DNA of 14,489 bases from Temnopleurus reevesii (Eukaryota; Echinodermata; Echinoidea; Temnopleuroida; Temnopleuridae): positions 1 through 14,489 of the forward strand of contig BQKZ01005812.1 in NCBI GenBank assembly GCA_036244855.1. Reading direction: 5' to 3'. The translations under genes were made by a program, and so were the position numbers. Under the pieces are notes generated by a model. It was not told the DNA's origin. It worked only from the letters and a program-made list of their open reading frames with translations, and did no database searches. This document shows positions 7,116-14,489 of the stretch, piece by piece (position 1 is the first letter of the stretch; every line of letters begins with the position of its first letter).

Positions 7116-7527
7116 AATATATTTAGGGTAATAAAAAATAAAAATTGCCTGAAATTTAAAGTTAATTTCCTTAAATACTTTTTTGCCTTAACCACAGTAA
7201 GCAAGTCTCTAAGGGGAAAAAATGAAATGGGCCATTTCTGCCTTGAAACACTTCTACATATTTACAATTGATAAATCGAGTGATAAAAAGTACAACATAA
7301 AATCATTTTATCTGCTGTAAATAATCTAAAACACCATTGCACAGCTCTTTAAGTGAGAAATGATGATCAAAAGGCATTTTCTTATATGCCATATTTTCTC
7401 CTTACGTGTGTACATGTAGGTCTACACGATATATGTGTGAACTAGGACAAACTTGAAGTTTAATCATAATAACAGAACTCTTCAAACACTAATCACATCA
7501 AAATGAAATCCTAAAGAATCAATCACG
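7116..7527. other. AT-rich non-coding stretch
   Basis: No coding frame, repeat unit or strong splice pair was seen. Contains TACATGTAGGT at 7411. Confidence 0.5.
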
Positions 7528-8084
7528 TTATGGAAAAGCTATTGAAGCTCCAGAGCCATCAGCCGTTGTTCGCACAAAAATGTTAGCTTTATACCAGTAA
7601 CTGTGGGTAAAAGCAAGAAAAACTGAAACAACAATAGACCCTTTTGTCAACAACACCCAATAATTCCTCAACTCTCTTCCACAGATGACATGCACAATAA
7701 AAAAAAAAAAAACTGAAGAATTACAGCCAACATTTACTGTGGTGTAACGATTTAATGAAACCGCTTCGGTAAGGAGACATCTGGGGAAGACATCAGCGAA
7801 GAGAGAAAATGAAAAGAGAGGCAAACTCCTCTACTTCCAAAACGGCTCAATCACGTTCACTGCGGAAATATTCCCGGTAATCACTCCCAATTGAGGTTTG
7901 ATGCCTTGTGTCGATCTGGCGAGGAGAGAGACTGTATTTGGTTGATGAAGGCGAAGGAGAGAATGCTCACACTTTGGCTACGATCAACAGATTGCGTGTC
8001 TGCGTGTTGGTTAGTTTTGAGACGATGTAAAAAAAAATGCAGACTCTTTGCACTTTTGTAGATAGATGAATGTATTTGCAACAA
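7528..8084. other. CpG-containing pocket with several competing exon-like frames
   Basis: The longest frame is minus-strand, 98 codons (7528-7824), with a hydrophobic middle (SVFFFFIVHVICG, VVSVFLAFTHSYWY). The F-run is an A14 tract on the plus strand, so it is suspect. On the minus strand two pyrimidine tracts look like acceptors: GATGTCTTCCCCAG near 7780 and TTGCTTTTACCCACAG near 7597. On the plus strand AATTCCTCAACTCTCTTCCACAG (shown only in part: CTCTCTTCCACAG near 7684) is another, and plus-strand frames SRYGKAIEAPEPSAVVRTKM (near 7524-7584) and LGKTSAKRENEKRGKLLYF (near 7780-7838) are open. The strand cannot be settled. I see raised coding or CpG-island character but no identifiable protein. 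Confidence 0.3.
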
Positions 8085-8990
8085 TCAAATGATTTTGGAA
8101 TGACTTCAGTCACAGTAAACTTCGAAGAAACAAGTTGATTCTAAATCTAGAAATGGAAATGTTGATGTAAAACACAGCTTTCTCAATTATACACCCTAAA
8201 TGTCAAGGAAATTTCATTCTTTAGAAATGCTACGATTTAGTAAGCACAAATTTTTAGTTTGGAAACAGAAATACTTTCTATAAACCAATTGCTAAATGAA
8301 ATGTTTAGGTTCAATTATTTGAAATGAAATCTACATGCATGGCACCCAGGTTAAAAAAATTGCAGATATAGGCCTAAATTTCTCATCACCTTCCTATGCC
8401 CCCTTTTCATCACCCAAATATACAGGCATATAAGAACATAGTTTCTTTTCTATAAAGAAATAAGAGATGTGAATGAGAGGACATATTTCGAAAAGTTAAT
8501 AATTGGGCAGTTCTGTCACACCAAAGAGTTTGGTGAAAAAGATGCAAACACATGATAGGATCCTACAGTATAAGACAAAATATTCATGACTACCAAAGAC
8601 AATGGTGCTGACCTTACACCAGTATGGTATAAAATACACTGCAATAAATTGTGCTAGAAAGTGCAAGAACAACACAAGTAACAGATAAAACTGATTCCAG
8701 AAGTCCTTCTTTGAAACATTTGGGCTTATAAAAACTGTATTTTATTTACATTTTGCTATTCCATAAAGATAATCACAGGAAATCCCGAAGTTGTATGGAT
8801 GTTTCACATAATATTTAGGAGGATTTTGTACTTTTCTTTAATCTATGGGCTGTGAATCCATACATTCTGTTTGAGGAAATGTGTTATGAAGTAAAATCAT
8901 AATGCGTACATCCTAAAAGTATGGAAAACACATCAACAACTGCCATACTATACCAAAATCAACCTTTATAATGGCATTGAATAGTACAAC
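8085..8990. other. AT-rich stretch, no gene seen
   Basis: Nothing coding is supported. CACCAAA (8519-8525) and TTTGGTG (8529-8535) form a perfect 7-bp stem with a GAG loop. It is too short to name as a structured RNA. Confidence 0.5.
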
Positions 8991-8997
8991 ACATTGA

Positions 8998-9174
8998 AGG
9001 GAAAGTGGTGAAGAGGGACAGCTGTTCAAACCAAATGACACACAAGTGTTTCCATATACCAAAGATCTTGGAAATGACGAGTTTGATGATGGCTTCCGAC
9101 TGGGCCATGCAACAACAAAGAAGCATCTTTCTTCCAAGTTCCCCTCTTACCCCAATCCTGCGATGACTCTATGA
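8998..9174 (+). CDS. Best plus-strand coding-like stretch; candidate last exon
   Basis: The frame opens after a TGA at 8995-8997 and closes at TGA 9172-9174. It has no ATG near its beginning, so if real it is a 3'-terminal exon joined by splicing. Residues include GEEGQLFKPNDTQVFPYTKD, then LGNDEFDDGFRLGHATTKKH and SSKFPSYPNPAMTL. Codon pattern is strongly coding-like (GAC, GAG, GAT, GGC, GTG, AAG, TTC) and the composition is hydrophilic and acidic/basic, like a soluble domain or cytoplasmic tail. Candidate acceptors are AG at 8998-8999, 9004-9005, 9014-9015 or 9020-9021, all with a poor pyrimidine tract. The minus strand also has open frames here, which lowers confidence. GTATGT at 9180 is a good donor but lies beyond the stop. 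I do not recognise the family. Confidence 0.4.
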   Translation, partial: RESGEEGQLFKPNDTQVFPYTKDLGNDEFDDGFRLGHATTKKHLSSKFPSYPNPAMTL

Positions 9175-9289
9175 AGTTGGTATGTACATGAACCTGTTCT
9201 TCTCAATCTATCTATCACCAATAGCTACCTGGAAAGCAGGTAAGACTCATTGCAGCTTCTCGTCCCACCTTGATGAGACCGATCAATCG

Positions 9290-9600
9290 CTAATTCTGAT
9301 TGGTCGATGAGTCACTGTCAAGTAATGAGATCACGTCGTTTTCCGCAAAACATTGCTGTAATCGTCACAATCGCCGCTACAATAAGACTCATAAAACGGC
9401 ATGTAATAAATCGCTTTCGGTGTGCACGACTTCTCTCCGCCTTATCGGAACAATGTATGACTAAAGCTGCAGCCCAACTCCTGTGCAAAGCTGATTGGCT
9501 GATGAAGGCTCGGCGATTTGCGCAATCTTAAACGTGACAGTTGAAAGGGTTGCTACTTTTTATAAAGTAACGAAATTGCATAGCAGCGAGAAAGGAAAAT
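9290..9600 (+). promoter_or_regulatory. Promoter-like cluster: inverted CCAAT boxes, AP-1, C/EBP and TATA-like sites
   Basis: In a CpG-rich pocket the plus strand carries ATTGG at 9299-9303 and 9494-9498 (CCAAT on the minus strand), TGAGTCA at 9308-9314 (AP-1/bZIP), TTGCGCAA at 9518-9525 (palindromic C/EBP-type) and TATAAA at 9561-9566 inside a short TACTTT/AAAGTA inverted repeat. The distances (CCAAT to TATA about 65 bp) suit a plus-strand promoter initiating near 9590. A 74-codon open frame (9307-9531) runs through the same pocket, but its composition (many Ala, Arg, Ile) has no family signature and I prefer the regulatory reading. No downstream exon is evident, which weakens it. Confidence 0.3.
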
Positions 9601-10589
9601 AGTTTGGTGATAATATATTTTTTGATGAACCATGTCATATGTTATCTGTTGACAGGTGGTCTATTCCATTAGTAAATGAAGGGGTAAAAAATGAACATGC
9701 ATGAAAATTCATTATAATTAGAATTTGCCCATTTTTGGTACATCACAGCTAGTCAAATCGTGAAAAAAAATCCATAATTTTCAATATATGCTGCAATTTA
9801 GAATGAATATAATATTCCTTAATCATTGAAAGAACCAGTCGATGAAAATTGTGTCAATTTAAAAAAAATATAAGGAACTGCATCCATAAACTTTTATAAA
9901 GATTTGTTCTATCTGTAATATTTCTATCACAGTCCTACATGTAGGTCAAATATGCAGCATTATAGCCAAAAAATAATGCTATCTATAAAAACATACATGC
10001 AGGAAAAAAACTAAAAATCTAGCATGTTACCCATAAATTGTCAATTGTTTCCACTGATTATAACTAACTCAAGGGGTAAAGAAATGAATGAATTGCCAAA
10101 TTTTAAAACAAAAAGGAATTTCACCAAAACTCTTCTGCAAGGACAGAAATACAGAGTATCATAAATTTGTCTCTACTGTGCATTCATACATGTTGTATAC
10201 ATTTACATCTTATAATCTAAAACAATTTTTGTGTTTTAATATTAACATTAACATGAATACATGTTTTTGATCTGAAGATGAATGTTATCAATGTACAATG
10301 TAATCCATGTTATTTTTTGTAACTTTTATATTACTGACATTGTCCATGTTATTCATGTACATGTATCCACTGCAGCTACTTTCGTTACATGGCCTTGTGA
10401 AAACATTGCATTCTGGGTGCAGGAGACACACAAATATTCATAACTTTCTACTAAATTGTCAAGAATATTCAACTAGAGACCAATACAGACAAAAAGATCT
10501 AAATTTCCAAGACACAAACATTTACTTACTTAATCAATGGATTAATCCAGAAAGCAAAAACATGCACCATAATATTACACAGTCGTCAG
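9601..10589. other. AT-rich stretch, probably intron or intergenic
   Basis: Long AT-rich sequence with many A runs and TACATGTA octamers at 9936 and 10358. A 110-codon plus-strand frame at 10307-10639 is AT-driven (Leu/Phe/Asn/Tyr-rich), has no splice or promoter support and looks fortuitous. No repeat unit was resolved. Confidence 0.45.
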
Positions 10590-11050
10590 TTTGGATCCTT
10601 ATTCCTTGGCAGTACCTGGCAACGCAATGCTACATATGAAACAATATACTGCCACCGTAGAACAATACGGCATAGAATATCACAATCTCCGCATAGCACT
10701 GTAAGTGGATGTCGCTCCAGCGTAATACTTCGCATTACTACAAACAGGCTATCTTTCTTCCGTGCACGGCCAAAGCCTACAGCAAAGAACGAAATAAATC
10801 CCAAACTCGACGGACGGAGGCAAAGTCACTCACTGGTTGCGACTGGTACGTAGACCGTGTTTCTTCCATTGCCTAGACTCCGAATATGCTAGAGTTCAAC
10901 TTGCCTGGCTCGACGGTAATGAAAGATTTACCTTCGACAAGCAAACAACCAGTCTGCAGCATGCATCGCTGTATTTCTACTTATCTTAATGAGAACTTAA
11001 ACGTTAAGTTGGTTCTAATTGCATGAGTATGCAAAAGACGTTTGCTCGAT
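10590..11050. promoter_or_regulatory. CpG-rich island, possible minus-strand first exon
   Basis: CpGs are frequent (CTCGACGGACGG, GGTTGCGACTGGTACG, GACCGTG, GGCTCGACGG, CTTCGACAAG), unlike the flanks. On the minus strand GTGAGT (10833 down to 10828) is a near-consensus splice donor after CGCAACCA, as expected at the end of a first, perhaps untranslated, exon starting above 10834. AACTTAA (10994-11000) and TTAAGTT (11004-11010) form a perfect 7-bp stem. ATGCAAA near 11030 is octamer-like. A 72-codon minus frame (10586-10804) lies on the intron side and is not convincing. The island could equally serve a plus-strand unit at 11.1-11.7 kb. Confidence 0.35.
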
Positions 11051-11109
11051 CAGATGCAATATAAGTAATATTCCTTGGGTGAAAGGTTTGCAAGGGTCTA
11101 TTAACCAAG

Positions 11110-11617
11110 ATTGAAAACCAGTTTTGAAGTTTTTGGTGGTGGTGGTGAAAAGAGGTGCAAGCCCGCACCCCTGCTGGACAGAATGGACGAAGCCTGGGAC
11201 CATTTTACCCAAGCCCTGTTATTTTGCGCCCTTCCAGAGGTTGCAAGGGGGTGCATACCTACCTCCAAATCACAGGTGATGACGGATATATTGCTATGAC
11301 TCATGGGAAGGGTTCAGTCTCCCTAACCCAGGAGGAATGCAGCTGATGCTGCTCCCAACTCTCCATCTCGTTCTCATAAAGAAGTGTACAGATCGGGATG
11401 GTTCCGTGGAAGCGGCGAAAAACTTTGCCTCTCTAGCAATGTAAAGAGATTATTAATGACTCTCTCGTTTATATCTTTTGGCACAACTCGGCTTGTTGTG
11501 ACATGGGAAAAATTATTCGCTGGAATGTTAATGGCTGATTTGTCGACCAATCATGTCGCTTCTTCGTTAATCTGGAGCGGTCTCAAACCTGTTGAGGATT
11601 TAGACCCTGATGACTAA
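11110..11617 (+). CDS. Plus-strand coding-like region with short overlapping open frames
   Basis: Three plus-strand frames succeed one another: one ending near 11299 (PLLDRMDEAWDHFTQALLF); one open from 11283 to TAA at 11442-11444, with TDRDGSVEAAKNFASLAM directly after the pyrimidine-rich acceptor-like CTCGTTCTCATAAAG (exon from 11382, donor GTAAAG at 11441); and one ending at TAA 11615-11617 with IWSGLKPVEDLDPDD. The last has many G-starting codons and an acidic tail. AATAAA follows 62 bp later. The frames do not join without splicing or frameshifts, so this may be a multi-exon 3' end, a decayed copy of a gene, or a transposon fragment. CCAAT at 11547-11551 offers a regulatory alternative. 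The protein is not recognised. Confidence 0.3.
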
Positions 11618-11678
11618 GAATTAAGAAATTATGGTTTCGCGGTGATCGTTAAAATGTGGTTTACTTGCATTCCTTCAA

Positions 11679-11684
11679 AATAAA
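11679..11684 (+). terminator. Polyadenylation signal candidate AATAAA
   Basis: AATAAA followed within 15 bases by TTTTTGTATCTTATTT, a U/GU-rich stretch suited to a downstream element. It lies 62 bp after the stop at 11617, a normal distance for a short 3' untranslated region. AATAAA hexamers are not rare in AT-rich DNA, so the value lies in the position. Confidence 0.35.
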
Positions 11685-11689
11685 CAATT

Positions 11690-12021
11690 TTTGTATCTTA
11701 TTTCGCAATTCGTCATAAACAAACAAAAATGATGAATATGTTCAGTATTTAATCAATAAACAATTAGAGGGACAAAGAAATGGATCGTTGATGTCAGTAC
11801 AACGACCATCAGAAATCATCTCACACATATGCGTCATTCCTACAATACTCAATCTTCAAGAAACCTCAAAATCAACAAATATTAATTAAGGAATGAGTAA
11901 TACTTCAAAATTTGCACCTCTTAATTTCTTCTCAGTGCTTTATAAACTACATGTAGCTGCCGACAATTAATATGTTAGAGGATGAGGATACATGTACCTT
12001 CAGATTTAAAAACTGGGTAGA
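11690..12021. other. AT-rich stretch, nothing coding
   Basis: Contains two TACATGTA octamers (11948, 11989) and no supported gene. A second AATAAA lies near 11755. Confidence 0.5.
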
Positions 12022-12480
12022 AATTGAAAACACCTTTAAAAGATTCAAATTCATAATTCAATTTGCCATTTCTTATTTCCCAGCAGTAGCCACAGAGAAT
12101 TAGTGGGCTCAATGGGGCCTACATATTTCACTCTTTTGAATGGTCAGAATGAAAAACAAACACCTTTTGAAGACCAGAATTCATAATCCTTCTTAATTTG
12201 CAATTTCTTCCTTGCCAACTGAATACTACATCAGGTAGCCGCAGAGAATTCGTAGGTTCGAAGTAGCTCACAGATTTAATTTCTTGGAATGGTTGGAAAT
12301 CAATAACACCTTTTGAAGACTAAAATTCATAATCCTTCTTAATTTGCGATTTCTTCTTTGCCAACCGAATACTACATCAGGTAGCCGCAGAGAATTAGTA
12401 GGTTCAAAGTAGCCCACAGATTTAATTTCTTTGAATGGTCGGAAATCAAAAACACCTTTTTGAAGATTCAAATTCATAAT
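12022..12480 (-). repeat. Tandem repeat, units of 130, 146 and 146 bp plus a partial
   Basis: CACCTTT begins at 12031, 12161, 12307 and 12453, each time followed by GAAGA (AAAGA in unit 1) and a shared AATTCATAATC block. Units 2 and 3 are both 146 bp and differ at about 11 positions by eye, mostly transitions, so they arose by recent duplication. Both contain ACTACATCAGGTAGCCGCAG. Unit 1 is 16 bp shorter and more diverged. The period is not a multiple of three, so the 69-codon minus frame reading through it is not a repeat protein. The family is not recognised. Confidence 0.85.
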
Positions 12481-12820
12481 CTATCTCCAGATCTATATGA
12501 GCACTACCTCTTCCTACAGTGACACTTTGCCCTTTCTTAATATTTCTTGAAACCGACAAAAAGGAAAAATAAGGTGGGAAATAAAGCCAGAAATGTTTAC
12601 AGAATATGTCTCTCATTTGCAGCTAAATCTCGCACTAAGCGAGGGTTAAGACCCAATCCAACATCCGAAACATAAAAGCAACCTCAGCTCCCAATACTGG
12701 TTTGATTCAGCTGGGACCGTAGGTAAACATCGCCAGTCCCGATCATCTGACGGGGGCCGATGCCGCGATGAAAGGCCCCGGACGACGGAAGGGAGCTGCG
12801 TGACGGAAGAACTCTCCTAC
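12481..12820. other. Non-coding, entering a GC-rich pocket
   Basis: AT-rich to about 12700, then a GC- and CpG-rich pocket (GACGGGGGCCGATGCCGCG, AGGCCCCGGACGACGG) that lies on the intron side of the exon candidate at 12821-12890. GGGGCC and GGCCCC can pair locally around 12754-12780. On the minus strand a frame stays open through the pocket to 12684, so the exon might extend if the proposed donor is not used. Confidence 0.35.
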
Positions 12821-12890
12821 CTCGTCGCGCCACCGGCAGCTCGCTTGCCACCAGGCTGACGGTAATCCCCAACTCCGATAGGAATGCTAA
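12821..12890 (-). CDS. Candidate 70-bp internal exon with good splice sites
   Basis: On the minus strand the pyrimidine-rich CTCCTACCCAAACCAG precedes 12890 and GAG followed by GTAGGAGAG forms a donor after 12821. Two frames are open. In the frame that fits the donor proposed for the 13.8-kb exon (one carried G), it reads VSIPIGVGDYRQPGGKRAAG with many G-starting codons. In the other frame it reads LAFLSELGITVSLVASELPV, a helical pattern. GC content is far above the neighbourhood. On the plus strand a rival acceptor/donor pair would frame only 22 bp, which is implausible. The protein is not recognised. Confidence 0.4.
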
Positions 12891-12899
12891 CTGGTTTGG

Positions 12900-13650
12900 G
12901 TAGGAGGGGTAGAGTTCAGATAATATTGGTGATATCAAGACACATTGGTAGTCTGATATGCATACAAATGAAATAAAAGGGACTTGTTCAAGATGCTCAA
13001 AATTATAATTACATGTACAAACAGGTACCAATTGATGTATTCAATCCAAATTGTCTTGTCACATTCAATAGCAAGTAACGTACAGTACAGTGGCTATAAC
13101 ATGTAGTTCAACTTTTAAAGGGTAAATTTAAGCTTTTACCCTGGAAAGTTTTGTAAATCAACTACATCCAGTGGCAGTATTCCTGTGAATATGACTTTAA
13201 AAAATGAAATAATGTCTCTGGTAACTCAATACAGTATCAGAGGCATAAAAAGGGGATCATGAGAACAGAACAGCATTACCGGAAAGTGAAAGTCATACAA
13301 AACCTTTGCCATTCTTCCTTTATTTAAATAATCATTTATTCATCTACACTATATTAATATATCAATTCATTCATTTTAACTATTTGTTTGTCTATTTATT
13401 TTATAATTTCTTATTTTTTACTTAGCTATTCATTCATTTATTTCTATGATTCAAGTACAGATAAAGTAGAGTAAATGCTAGGATTCTCCTGGAGGAAGAA
13501 AATTGACACTTTATAAACTTGGTTTATTCCCATTAGGCATAAATCCATGATTTATGGTTTTTAACTTGTTGTACAAGCATGAATAATTCTTTTTGTTTTT
13601 GAAGGCCACAATTTGAATATTACTGAAAAAGAAGAAGGTTGTCGGACCAA
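12900..13650. other. AT-rich putative intron, with a T/A-rich low-complexity block
   Basis: If both minus-strand exon candidates are real this is their intron (about 765 nt). From 13316 to about 13446 it is a degenerate run of TTTAT, TTCAT and ATTCATTT elements. TACATGTA occurs at 13010. No gene is seen inside. Confidence 0.5.
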
Positions 13651-13655
13651 TTAAC

Positions 13656-13900
13656 CCTGGCTTCTGTTCAGATTGTCTTCATACAAACTCCACAATAAAT
13701 GTGTGGCAAGGGCAGCTGTTTCTTGAGAAATGAGTGTGAGAGATGAGATGAGATCCAGTAGTTTTGGTCTAATTCTTTGGTAGAGATCAAGTCTGTGGAT
13801 AGATTTCATCATCATGAGGGAAGTTTGTGAAAGAATGAAGAATATTAAAGTCGAGTCATTGACCTCTCCAGAGTCTAATACACATGTTAATGTTTCATTT
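13656..13900 (-). CDS. Candidate exon of a helical, ARM/HEAT-like protein
   Basis: The minus-strand frame runs to TAA at 13651-13653, but CCAGG followed by GTTAAT gives a possible donor after 13656, one base into the last codon. The peptide includes NDSTLIFFILSQTSLMMM, LDLYQRIRPKLLDLISSL and SQETAALATHLLWSLYEDN. These are alternating hydrophobic positions in several predicted helices, the pattern of armadillo/HEAT-type repeats. The 5' end is uncertain: AG dinucleotides near 13905, 13899 and 13877 are possible acceptors, with a T-rich stretch (TTATTTTAATGTGAG) before the first. If the TAA is used instead, this is a terminal exon. No specific family can be named. Confidence 0.45.
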
Positions 13901-13989
13901 TCCTCTTTTCTCACATTAAAATAACATAGTTTTGTTGGTACAATGCAATATAATGAGAACCTATCTGCCCTTTTGTATTCTAAATTCAC

Positions 13990-14489
13990 TCTCTTTATCT
14001 AATGTTATGTCTCCATTCTAATTTTCCAATTTGTTGGTTTTTGGTAAGCTTCTCCCCAGATCTCCTAAATCTATGACCATTTTCACTCTATTCCAGCTTC
14101 AATCTATCCCAGCATCCCTCCCCCTCCGCTACCAACCTCATCTTATCCATTGGCAGAACAAACATGTTAATTTCTTATTGAAACAATAAGAATTTAATTT
14201 CCTTCCTGAATGAAATCAAGATGGAAATAGATCTAGTCCAAGTACAAGTTCAGGCCAATTATTCTATGATACTTCCATTTTAGCTGTCATCAGCATGGAG
14301 CGCATTATCCTCATCCCAGCTCCTCCTATCTAGCAATTTCCGACCCGCTGCTAAACAGTTCAACCCAATAACTTATCATCACAAAAAGGTGTCATAATTT
14401 CCTTACAAGGGCACCTCCTTGACTTGTGCCTCTATCCCTCCTTCTATTTCTCTTCCTCCTCATCCTCCTCCTCCCCCTCCTCCTTTCCT
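13990..14489. other. Non-coding flank with hairpin and CCT-rich end
   Basis: TTCTTATTG (14172-14180) and CAATAAGAA (14184-14192) form a perfect 9-bp stem with an AAA loop. From about 14426 to the window end the plus strand is almost pure pyrimidine (CTTCTATTTCTCTTCCTCC, then CCT repeats), a simple-sequence tract that continues beyond the window. No gene is supported. Confidence 0.6.

Noticed and set aside
10307..10639. 110-codon plus-strand frame, hydrophobic N-terminus
   Set aside because: AT-driven composition (Leu/Phe/Asn/Tyr), no promoter, splice or family evidence. Length alone is not enough in a 14-kb AT-rich window.
12268..12477. Minus-strand frame across the tandem repeat as a repeat protein
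   Set aside because: The 146-bp unit is not a multiple of three, so successive units are read in different frames.
12720..12890. A structured RNA or rRNA fragment, suggested by the GC-rich pocket
   Set aside because: No recognisable snRNA, rRNA or SRP motif; short GGGGCC/GGCCCC pairing alone does not support it, and the splice-site reading explains part of it better.

Overview
The window reads as intron-rich or intergenic nuclear DNA from an animal, most likely a marine invertebrate deuterostome of the echinoderm (sea-urchin-like) type. The reasons are an AT-rich background with CpG-containing pockets about 100-500 bp long, many short tandem and dispersed repeats, fragments of elements carrying the TTTATATAGCGC / AGCGCTTTACA signature, a decayed tRNA-derived element, and a strong excess of the palindrome TACATGTA. 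The organism call rests on recall of repeat style and not on a database match. There is no operon-like packing, no rRNA and no intact tRNA gene. Long open frames are absent: the longest in the window is 122 codons, on the minus strand at 4487-4855.

Layout. 1-1900: a three-unit degenerate tandem repeat (193-605), a coding-like minus-strand stretch (705-821), a terminal-inverted-repeat MITE-like element (844-1092) with a second repeat fragment nested in it (926-994), and a ~176-bp duplication (1426-1732). 1894-2440: two SINE-like insertions in series. 2701-2970 and 4487-4855: minus-strand coding-like stretches. Between them, at 3551-4270, is a tandem repeat whose three units each carry a nuclear-receptor DR5 motif; it is interrupted by a G-rich, quadruplex-capable minisatellite. 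4911-5037: a GAT microsatellite. 5400-5615: a CpG pocket. 5634-6800: an AT-rich tandem array with a period near 200 bp. 6966-8084: two further CpG pockets, open on both strands. 8998-9174: the most coding-like plus-strand stretch. 9290-9600: a promoter-like site cluster. 10590-11690: the longest CpG-rich pocket, ending in an open frame followed by AATAAA. 12022-12480: a tandem repeat with units of 130, 146 and 146 bp. 12821-12890 and about 13656-13900: two minus-strand exon candidates whose splice phases fit each other. The rest is low-complexity or featureless AT-rich sequence.

No complete gene can be drawn. The most economical reading is part of one minus-strand, intron-rich gene (exon candidates at 13.8, 12.85, and perhaps 4.6, 2.85 and 0.75 kb), plus one or two plus-strand terminal exons (9.1 kb and 11.4-11.7 kb). 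Every exon call is a by-eye judgement from open frame, codon pattern and splice-site appearance. Several pockets are open on both strands, so strand assignment is uncertain. I found no convincing novel system. The observations most worth checking are the DR5-bearing repeat, the phase-compatible exon pair and the unassigned plus-strand coding stretch.
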